Origin: Flavobacterium ichthyis
GTDB taxonomy: Bacteria > Bacteroidota > Bacteroidia > Flavobacteriales > Flavobacteriaceae
Assembly (NCBI RefSeq): GCF_009915155.1
Contig: NZ_JAABLM010000016.1
Coordinates: 1-47,457, forward strand
DNA: 47,457 nucleotides
Direction of reading: 5' to 3'
Shown: piece by piece, positions 42,454 through 47,457 of the stretch
How the letters are laid out: every line of letters starts with the position of its first letter
How positions within the stretch are numbered: position 1 is the first letter of the stretch
The notes under the pieces: generated by a model
Told to the model about the DNA's origin: nothing
The model's input: only the letters and a program-made list of their open reading frames with translations
Database searches by the model: none
Program-made: the position numbers and the translations under genes

Positions 42454-43947
42454 TTAAAGACTGAATAATAAGGTAAGCGACACATTATTGTTGATGGCTT
42501 CAATCGTTGGGGCATCAACAAGACCTTGCGAAAAAAAGCCTTGGTTGAAGTCTCTTTTTGAATAGGCATAAGCCAAATCTAATCTTGTTCCGCCGAAATC
42601 ATATCCTAAACCGGCAGAGAATCCGTGAAGATCACCAACGGTTCGACCATTTTTGTAGGGACTTTGCTCAAATCTGTAACCACCACGGAAACTCCATTGT
42701 TTTGCTCGCGCTTCGGCACCAACACGAAGTTCAGAAGTAGCATCTAAAATTGACTCGATTTCATTGTTTCTGGTGTTAAAAAAAGAATCATTCGGGCGAA
42801 ATTTAGCACTGCTGTAATCTTTCATCGTATAATCAACACTAATCAAACCTTTGTCACCGAAGACATAAGCAAAACTTCCTGTGTATTCTCCAGGCGTTTG
42901 TAAGCGATATTCCGGATAAATAATAATTGTACCCGGATCAATGATTCCGGCACCACAATCAGCACAATCAACTACAATATTTTGGTAACCTTCGTCAAAA
43001 AGAGTCATCCAAGTTGGAGATTGGTAAGCCAAACCAAGTCGTAATTCGTCAGTAACTTTTGCGATGGCTCCTAATTGAAACGAAAATCCGCTTCCGTAAG
43101 TGTATAATTCATTGTTAAATCTGAGTGATTGAACTCCTGTTGTTGGAGAACTTCCTGGAGTGTCGAGATAATCTTCGTAAAAACTGGTTCTTCTGGTGTA
43201 ATCCGTGAAATGCGCATTTAAATTTAATCCAAAATAAAATTTGTCTGTATATTGAAATGCTCCATTGAAGGAAATTTTTCCATTGTAACCCGATTCAAAA
43301 ACTGTATTTTCTTGGAAATAATTACCACCAGCCGGAACATTTGAAACGTAGGCGGTGTTATTCCCTACATTGGTTGAAGGATTAATGAGAAATCCATTGT
43401 ACCCAAAATAAGCTTGTTGCTCAGCAAAAGTCATGGCCTCAAACGGAGTTCCCGTGATGTTCTGCAACGGAATACCATTTGCGTAGTTTAAAAAATAATT
43501 AGCAATCGAATTTTGTGGATTCAATCCAGCCGAAAACTGACGGTTATCGAAATTATTGGCGTTTTCATAATTGATACCAACGCTAAATTTTTTCCAATTG
43601 CTTTCTAAATTTCTGTTTTCAAATACCCAGATGGCACCTAATTGGTTCAAATCAAAAGCGTTTTCCCTGTCTTCAGTTTTGGTACCAAAAAAATCCGACT
43701 TATTTTTAGTATTGATACTACTTAAGGTAACCGCCATTTGATTGGTGGTAAAAATCGCACCACCGGCAGGATTTACGTTTAAGGAAGAAAAATCTCCACC
43801 TAAAGCGCCGAAAGCTCCACTCATTGCTCGAAAACGTGCTGTTCCGGTGAGATTGTCTTGAGAATAGCGCAATGCATCGTTCACTTCTTGAGCATTCGCT
43901 ACAAAGGTTGCAACAATTGTTACTAAAGGGAATAAATATTTTTTCAT
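42454..43947 (-). CDS. Outer membrane protein, OmpP1/FadL/TodX family
   Basis: The 497-residue protein has a signal peptide (MKKYLFPLVTIVATFVANAQE). The FadL-type start follows: DALRYSQDNLTGTARFRAMSGAFGALGGDFSSLNVNPAG, where the NPAG motif marks the N-terminal hatch. The rest alternates like an outer-membrane barrel and ends in Phe-Ser-Leu. In Flavobacteria these are often annotated as hemin receptors, but the motif indicates a hydrophobic-compound channel and the substrate is open. I use the ATG at 43947 because it opens the signal peptide directly. Confidence 0.9.
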   Translation of the reverse strand: MKKYLFPLVTIVATFVANAQEVNDALRYSQDNLTGTARFRAMSGAFGALGGDFSSLNVNPAGGAIFTTNQMAVTLSSINTKNKSDFFGTKTEDRENAFDLNQLGAIWVFENRNLESNWKKFSVGINYENANNFDNRQFSAGLNPQNSIANYFLNYANGIPLQNITGTPFEAMTFAEQQAYFGYNGFLINPSTNVGNNTAYVSNVPAGGNYFQENTVFESGYNGKISFNGAFQYTDKFYFGLNLNAHFTDYTRRTSFYEDYLDTPGSSPTTGVQSLRFNNELYTYGSGFSFQLGAIAKVTDELRLGLAYQSPTWMTLFDEGYQNIVVDCADCGAGIIDPGTIIIYPEYRLQTPGEYTGSFAYVFGDKGLISVDYTMKDYSSAKFRPNDSFFNTRNNEIESILDATSELRVGAEARAKQWSFRGGYRFEQSPYKNGRTVGDLHGFSAGLGYDFGGTRLDLAYAYSKRDFNQGFFSQGLVDAPTIEAINNNVSLTLLFSL

Positions 43948-43969
43948 AACAAAATTTTCAATTTGGTTC

Positions 43970-44003
43970 AAAAAAATACCCATGCTGAAAACAGTATAGG
44001 TAT
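43970..44003 (-). terminator. Terminator of the Trp/Asn/Gly-rich lipoprotein gene
   Basis: On the minus strand an imperfect hairpin (ATACC with GGTAT as outer arms, CTG with CAG as inner arms, loop AAAA on the plus strand) is followed by a T run complementary to 43970-43976. It lies just after the lipoprotein stop. Confidence 0.6.
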
Positions 44004-44019
44004 ATCTAAATATTTTGGA

Positions 44020-45009
44020 TTAACCTCTGCGACCTCCGCCACCAGATCTTCCGCCACCACCACCAGAACTTCCCCGGCTTCCACCACCAGAAGATGGACT
44101 TGGAGAGTAACTTCTTGAAGGAGTTACATTTTGATTTCTTGTGCCTGAGTTTCGCGTAGGGGTGTTTCGAGTAGAATTATTATAATTTCTTGAGGGGGTA
44201 ACTGAGTTGTTTCGATTAGTATTCGCCGGTCTTGTGTTAGAATTGTAGTTGGAATTTCTTCCGGTATTTGAAGAATTAAAACGGGTTCCCACGTTATTAG
44301 TGTTATAACCATCATTTCTTCGGCCGGTGTTGTAAGAGTTACTTCTATATCTCACGTTACCATTGGTAGAATAAGAATTTCTATTTCTTCCAGCAGTATT
44401 GTTGATGTAATTACCACGTCTTCCGTATGAGTAAGTAGAGTGGCGGTAAAAATTATTTCCATGCCAATTATTCCAACCCCAGTTGTTCCAACCCCAACCG
44501 CCGTACCAATTGTTCCAGCCAAGACCCCAGCCCCAACTTGGACCATACCATCCATTCCAACCCCAATTGTTCCAACCCCAATTGTTCCAACCAAGTCCCC
44601 ACCCCCATCCAGGACCGTACCAGTTATTCCAGCCAAGTCCCCAGCCGGCGTTCCATCCCCAGCTATTATCATAAAAATTTACGGTAACATTATCCGAAGA
44701 GCTTCCCCATGCAGGATAACCTTGTTGGGAAACATATACGCTATCATTATCTTGATAAGAGGATTGGTAATTATCTACATCAGTAAAAAATTCTGGGTCT
44801 TCTTGTAAAGATTGAAAGTACCCAGGTTGATAATTTCCGGTTGAAGTTTCCACAACTCTTTCTTCATTAGGACGGCTACTTTGGTAAATTCCATCAGTAT
44901 CATAATACGATGCGTTTTGGTAAGATGAACAAGAAGTGAGGAAAATTGTCAGTAGTCCAATCAATGAATAAGTGGAGACTGTTTTCGAAGAAAAGTAATT
45001 AGTTTTCAT
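44020..45009 (-). CDS. Trp/Asn/Gly-rich repeat lipoprotein
   Basis: The 329-residue protein has a lipoprotein signal with lipobox L-T-S-C (C27). Residues about 110-195 are almost only Trp, Asn, Gly and Tyr, with three copies of GWGLGWNNW. A region rich in Asn, Ser, Arg and Thr with NTGRN-like repeats follows, then a tail rich in Gly, Ser and Arg. Such proteins occur across Flavobacteria and are likely surface-exposed; the function is unknown. I chose ATG 45009 over TTG 45036 because a TAATTTTG -7 box (45039-45046) puts the transcription start near that TTG. Confidence 0.85.
   Translation of the reverse strand: MKTNYFSSKTVSTYSLIGLLTIFLTSCSSYQNASYYDTDGIYQSSRPNEERVVETSTGNYQPGYFQSLQEDPEFFTDVDNYQSSYQDNDSVYVSQQGYPAWGSSSDNVTVNFYDNSWGWNAGWGLGWNNWYGPGWGWGLGWNNWGWNNWGWNGWYGPSWGWGLGWNNWYGGWGWNNWGWNNWHGNNFYRHSTYSYGRRGNYINNTAGRNRNSYSTNGNVRYRSNSYNTGRRNDGYNTNNVGTRFNSSNTGRNSNYNSNTRPANTNRNNSVTPSRNYNNSTRNTPTRNSGTRNQNVTPSRSYSPSPSSGGGSRGSSGGGGGRSGGGGRRG
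44452..44665. repeat. Internal DNA repeats encoding the GWGLGWNNW units
   Basis: CCAATTGTTCCAACCCCA-like strings recur many times in this stretch (for example near 44514, 44563 and 44578), as do CCAAGTCCCCA-like ones. They encode the WNNWGWNNW and GWGLGWNNW repeats. Such tracts can change unit number by slippage. The repeats also create open frames on other strands that I do not regard as genes. Confidence 0.8.
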
Positions 45010-45038
45010 ATCGCGAGCAATTTTATTGTTGGACAATA

Positions 45039-45046
45039 CAAAATTA
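45039..45046 (-). promoter_or_regulatory. -7 box of the Trp/Asn/Gly-rich lipoprotein gene
   Basis: TAATTTTG on the minus strand matches TANNTTTG. It lies in the 100-base divergent region shared with proS and 30 bases before the lipoprotein ATG. Confidence 0.5.
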
Positions 45047-45109
45047 GTTAGTTTTGCTGAACTATTTCGTTAAATAAAGTTAAACAATATTTGTGCCAAA
45101 ATATTCAAC

Positions 45110-46588
45110 ATGAGTAAAAATCTCACCAAAAGATCAGAAGATTATTCAAAATGGTATAATGAACTGGTTGTCAAGGCAGATCTTGCCGAAAATTCGGGCG
45201 TTAGAGGTTGTATGGTAATCAAGCCATACGGTTATGCAATTTGGGAAAAAATGCAAGCAGAATTAGATAGAATGTTTAAAGAAACAGGACATCAAAATGC
45301 TTATTTCCCTTTGTTTGTTCCGAAAAGCATGTTTGAAGCTGAAGAAAAAAATGCTGAAGGATTTGCTAAAGAATGTGCAATTGTAACGCATTATCGTTTA
45401 AAAAACGATGAGCAAAATCCGGGTAAGTTAATGGTTGATCCTAACGCAAAACTCGAAGAAGAATTAATTGTTCGTCCTACAAGTGAAGCGATAATTTGGT
45501 CAACTTATAAAGGTTGGGTTCAATCCTATAGAGATTTACCATTGCTTATTAACCAATGGGCAAATGTAGTTCGTTGGGAAATGAGAACCAGATTGTTTTT
45601 ACGAACAGCAGAATTTCTTTGGCAAGAGGGTCACACAGCTCATGCAACAAGACAGGAAGCGATTGCAGAATCTGAGCAAATGATGAATGTTTATGCTGAT
45701 TTTGTTCAAAATTTTATGGCAATACCGGTGGTAAAAGGTTTAAAAACTGAAACCGAACGTTTTGCTGGAGCTGAAGAAACCTATTGTATTGAAGCGTTAA
45801 TGCAAGATGGTAAAGCCTTGCAAGCTGGGACATCTCACTTTTTAGGTCAAAATTTTGCGAAAGCATTTGACGTGAAATTTGCCAACCAAGAAGGAAAACA
45901 AGAGCATGTATGGGGAACGTCTTGGGGTGTATCAACTAGATTGATGGGGGCATTAATTATGACCCATTCTGATGATAATGGTCTTGTTTTACCTCCAAAT
46001 TTAGCGCCAATTCAGGTTGTTATTGTTCCCATTTACAGAACAGATGAAGAATTTGAAGCCATTTCTGAAGTAGCCAATACTTTAGTTTCTCAGTTCAAAA
46101 AACTAAAAATTTCAGTAAAATTTGACAACAGAACCACTCATAAACCTGGATTTAAATTTGCAGAGCATGAACTTCGTGGTGTTCCGGTAAGAATTGCCGT
46201 TGGACCGAAAGATTTAGAAAATGGAACATTTGAAGTAGCAAGACGAGATAATTTAACCAAAGAAGTTGTTCTCAAAGACAATATCGTGAATCACGTTCAG
46301 GCCTTACTTGATGAAATTCAGGAGAGTTTATTTGGTAGAGCATTGAATTATAGAGATTCCCACATTACGGAGGTAAATTCTTTTGAGGAATTTAAGGATG
46401 TTTTAGAGAATAAAGGAGGTTTTATTTCGGCTCATTGGGATGGAACCCCTGAGACGGAAGAAAAGATTAAAGACCTCACAAAAGCAACCATCAGATGTAT
46501 TGCTTTGGATAGAGTAGAAGAGGCGGGAAGCTGCGTGTTGACAGGCAAACCATCGTCTGGGAGAGTGCTTTTTGCGAAAGCGTATTAA
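45110..46588 (+). CDS. proS: Prolyl-tRNA synthetase (archaeal/eukaryotic-like form)
   Basis: ProS charges tRNA-Pro. The 492-residue protein is the short class II form without the INS editing domain of typical bacterial ProS. The start ([40 protein letters not shown]), RPTSEAI near residue 123, [15 protein letters not shown] near 166, and the C-terminal Tyr match ProS type 3. Bacteroidota generally carry this form. It lies beside tRNA-Glu and rpsT; a tRNA-Pro is 44 kb away in this window. Confidence 0.96.
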   Translation: MSKNLTKRSEDYSKWYNELVVKADLAENSGVRGCMVIKPYGYAIWEKMQAELDRMFKETGHQNAYFPLFVPKSMFEAEEKNAEGFAKECAIVTHYRLKNDEQNPGKLMVDPNAKLEEELIVRPTSEAIIWSTYKGWVQSYRDLPLLINQWANVVRWEMRTRLFLRTAEFLWQEGHTAHATRQEAIAESEQMMNVYADFVQNFMAIPVVKGLKTETERFAGAEETYCIEALMQDGKALQAGTSHFLGQNFAKAFDVKFANQEGKQEHVWGTSWGVSTRLMGALIMTHSDDNGLVLPPNLAPIQVVIVPIYRTDEEFEAISEVANTLVSQFKKLKISVKFDNRTTHKPGFKFAEHELRGVPVRIAVGPKDLENGTFEVARRDNLTKEVVLKDNIVNHVQALLDEIQESLFGRALNYRDSHITEVNSFEEFKDVLENKGGFISAHWDGTPETEEKIKDLTKATIRCIALDRVEEAGSCVLTGKPSSGRVLFAKAY

Positions 46589-46616
46589 AAAAAAATAAAA
46601 AAAATGCATCTGACTA

Positions 46617-46646
46617 TTGTGCGAATAAAAAATAGTTGTATTTTTG
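46617..46646 (+). promoter_or_regulatory. Promoter of the tRNA-Glu pair
   Basis: TTG (46617-46619), 19 bases, TATTTTTG (46639-46646). This is consensus in both boxes and spacing. The first tRNA begins 20 bases later. Confidence 0.8.
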
Positions 46647-46666
46647 CATCCGCAATCAAGAAGCAT

Positions 46667-46738
46667 GGCCCGTTCGTCTATCGGTTAGGACGCCAGGTTT
46701 TCATCCTGGTAAGGGGGGTTCGATTCCCCCACGGGCTA
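46667..46738 (+). tRNA. tRNA-Glu (anticodon TTC), copy 1
   Basis: The acceptor stem pairs GGCCCGT (46667-46673) with ACGGGCT (46731-46737), and the discriminator is A. The anticodon arm is CCAGG-TTTTCAT-CCTGG with TTC at 46700-46702. The T arm is GGGGG-TTCGATT-CCCCC. CCA is not encoded. Confidence 0.97.
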
Positions 46739-46774
46739 CAAAGTTAAATTTTTATAACTTTAAAAAGATTGCAA

Positions 46775-46846
46775 GGTCCGTTCGTCTAGGGGTTAGGACG
46801 CCAGGTTTTCATCCTGGTAACAGGGGTTCGATTCCCCTACGGACTA
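46775..46846 (+). tRNA. tRNA-Glu (anticodon TTC), copy 2
   Basis: The acceptor stem pairs GGTCCGT (46775-46781) with ACGGACT (46839-46845), and the discriminator is A. The anticodon arm is identical to copy 1, with TTC at 46808-46810. The T arm is AGGGG-TTCGATT-CCCCT. Changes against copy 1 in both stems are compensated, so both copies should fold and function. It lies 36 bases after copy 1, probably on the same transcript. Confidence 0.97.
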
Positions 46847-46872
46847 CAAAATTAGTTGTAAATTAGTTTTAT

Positions 46873-46904
46873 AAAACAAAAATCAGTGTCTCGGTTTTTG
46901 TTTT
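46873..46904 (+). terminator. AT-rich terminator after the tRNA-Glu pair
   Basis: AAAACAAAAA (46873-46882) pairs perfectly with TTTTTGTTTT (46895-46904) around a 12-base loop. It has little G/C, so its strength is uncertain. Confidence 0.6.
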
Positions 46905-46994
46905 ATTAGTTAAAACCAAAGTGATTTTTAATTGTGGGAGGTTTTTCTTTTTTAACTAGTATTTTTTATCAATTACAATTAAATTAAAAAGAAA

Positions 46995-47246
46995 ATGGCA
47001 AATCATAAGTCAGCTTTAAAAAGAATCAGAAGTAACGAAAAGAAAAGAGTATTAAACAGATATCAACACAAAACAACTCGTAATGCTATTAAAGCTTTGC
47101 GTTTGTCAACTGATAAATCTGATGCTTATTCTAAATTGGCTGGTGTAATTTCTATGATCGATAAATTGGCTAAGAAAAACATCATCCACAATAATAAAGC
47201 TTCAAATTTGAAATCTAAATTAACTAAGCACGTTTCAGCTATGTAA
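46995..47246 (+). CDS. rpsT: Small-subunit ribosomal protein bS20
   Basis: The 83-residue, very basic helical protein has ANHKSALKRIRSNEKKRVLN at its start, KTTRNAIKAL in the middle and AKKNIIHNNKASNLKSKLTKHV at its end, the bS20 pattern. It binds 16S rRNA in the 30S subunit. It has its own strong terminator. The gene order with proS and tRNA-Glu is common in Flavobacterium. Confidence 0.97.
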   Translation: MANHKSALKRIRSNEKKRVLNRYQHKTTRNAIKALRLSTDKSDAYSKLAGVISMIDKLAKKNIIHNNKASNLKSKLTKHVSAM

Positions 47247-47270
47247 ATTGTGTGTTAATACAAATCATTA

Positions 47271-47300
47271 AGACCTTCACTTTTGTGGAGGTTTTTTTTT
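47271..47300 (+). terminator. Terminator of rpsT
   Basis: ACCTTCAC (47273-47280), loop TTTT, GTGGAGGT (47285-47292), then nine T residues (47292-47300). It has seven Watson-Crick pairs and one G-U pair. Confidence 0.9.
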
Positions 47301-47330
47301 GGGTAATCCCAAAATGAAAAAAGAGAACGC

Positions 47331-47457
47331 TGAACATGCCCCAAAAAGTTAGACACTATTTGGGGCATTTTTTATGGAAAGAAAAGTTAAGTATGATTAC
47401 GCATTTAAATTAGAATGTGTTAAGTTAGTTTTAGAGAAACATTATTCTGTTTTGTAT
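47331..47457 (+). mobile_element. Left end of an IS3-family insertion sequence (cut by window edge)
   Basis: TGAACATGCCCCAAAAAGTT (47331-47350) resembles the terminal inverted repeat of IS3-family elements, which often reads TGCCCCAAAAAGTTAGACA. A nine-base inverted repeat TGCCCCAAA (47337-47345) / TTTGGGGCA (47359-47367) forms a hairpin just before the first transposase frame. The element inserted 30 bases past the rpsT terminator, leaving rpsT intact. The right end, orfB and target duplication lie outside the window. Confidence 0.85.
47374..47457 (+). CDS. IS3-family transposase OrfA, N-terminal part (partial)
   Basis: From ATG 47374 the 28 visible codons read MERKVKYDYAFKLECVKLVL then EKHYSVLY. 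The FKLECVKLVLE pattern is the opening helix of the helix-turn-helix DNA-binding region of IS3 OrfA proteins. The frame is open to the window edge. OrfA normally makes the full transposase OrfAB by programmed -1 frameshifting, which cannot be checked here. Confidence 0.85.
   Translation, partial: MERKVKYDYAFKLECVKLVLEKHYSVLY

Noticed and set aside
44124..44808. Several Pro-, Gly- or Thr-rich frames in other frames of the lipoprotein repeat
   Set aside because: Repetitive DNA keeps all frames open. Only the frame with signal peptide and lipobox is credible.
45053..45093. Promoter for proS (TTTG and AATATTTG)
   Set aside because: The spacing of 29 bases is too long and the -7 box has a mismatch at its first base.
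1..47457. CRISPR arrays, prophage, integrons, toxin-antitoxin or restriction systems
   Set aside because: I found no regularly spaced repeats with unique spacers and no phage, integrase, toxin or restriction genes.

Overview
This window looks like a chromosomal segment of a Flavobacteriaceae bacterium, most likely Flavobacterium or a close relative. The DNA is AT-rich. Promoters follow the Bacteroidota pattern, TTTG or TTG, about 19 bases, then TANNTTTG, and Shine-Dalgarno sequences are largely absent. The gene set also fits: BshC, a DUF4295 gene after rpmB-rpmG, a SecA without a C-terminal zinc motif, a FadL/OmpP1 porin, and the order proS, tRNA-Glu, rpsT. Almost everything is housekeeping. 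I see no prophage, CRISPR array, toxin-antitoxin pair or defence island. The only mobile element is the first part of an IS3-family insertion sequence, cut by the right edge.

Layout. 1-9600: trxB with a duplicated tail, tRNA-Pro, a phosphoesterase, a DEDDh/GIY-YIG nuclease, two MFS exporters, DoxX, a GlcD-type oxidase and a cation/proton antiporter. 9700-23030: secA, a DUF2795 gene, a PduO-type adenosyltransferase, an ABC ATPase, a lipoprotein, a methyltransferase, an ABC-F protein, meaB, mutA, a DivIC-like gene and udk. Adenosyltransferase, MeaB and MutA all serve the B12-dependent methylmalonyl-CoA mutase, but the large subunit mutB is absent. 23350-34060: a DUF1801 gene, a glycosyltransferase, a 2-oxoacid dehydrogenase E2, a DUF389 gene, a run of exonuclease, FAH-family hydrolase, Hpt and cinA, then rpmB-rpmG-DUF4295, and ftsY with three small genes ending in a DUF721 gene. 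34100-47457: ndk, bshC, a membrane protein, a large radical SAM enzyme, rimO, an M23 peptidase, an OmpP1-like porin, a Trp/Asn/Gly-rich lipoprotein, proS, two tRNA-Glu genes, rpsT and the IS3 start.

The least ordinary content lies in repeats. (1) Four intergenic copies of one dispersed element occur at about 14.4, 21.95, 32.0 and 34.7 kb. The two best copies carry a 14-base direct repeat exactly 60 bases apart, flanking an internal palindrome. (2) Two large, unrelated imperfect palindromes lie at 23.1-23.2 kb (about 100 bp) and 37.25-37.41 kb (about 157 bp). (3) A 16-base palindrome TCCCGA-NNNN-TCGGGA sits inside two coding genes, both times read as Pro-Glu-Ala/Val-Ser-Gly, which suggests in-frame palindrome insertion into proteins. 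These may be several small non-autonomous repeat families still shaping this genome.

Start codons were moved from the longest ORF to the first sensible ATG where signal peptides, family N-termini or promoters required it (phosphoesterase, nhaP-like gene, secA, ndk, bshC, porin, lipoprotein, glcD-like gene, M23 peptidase, DUF1801 gene). TTG starts were kept for meaB and cinA. All assignments come from reading motifs by eye, without database searches.
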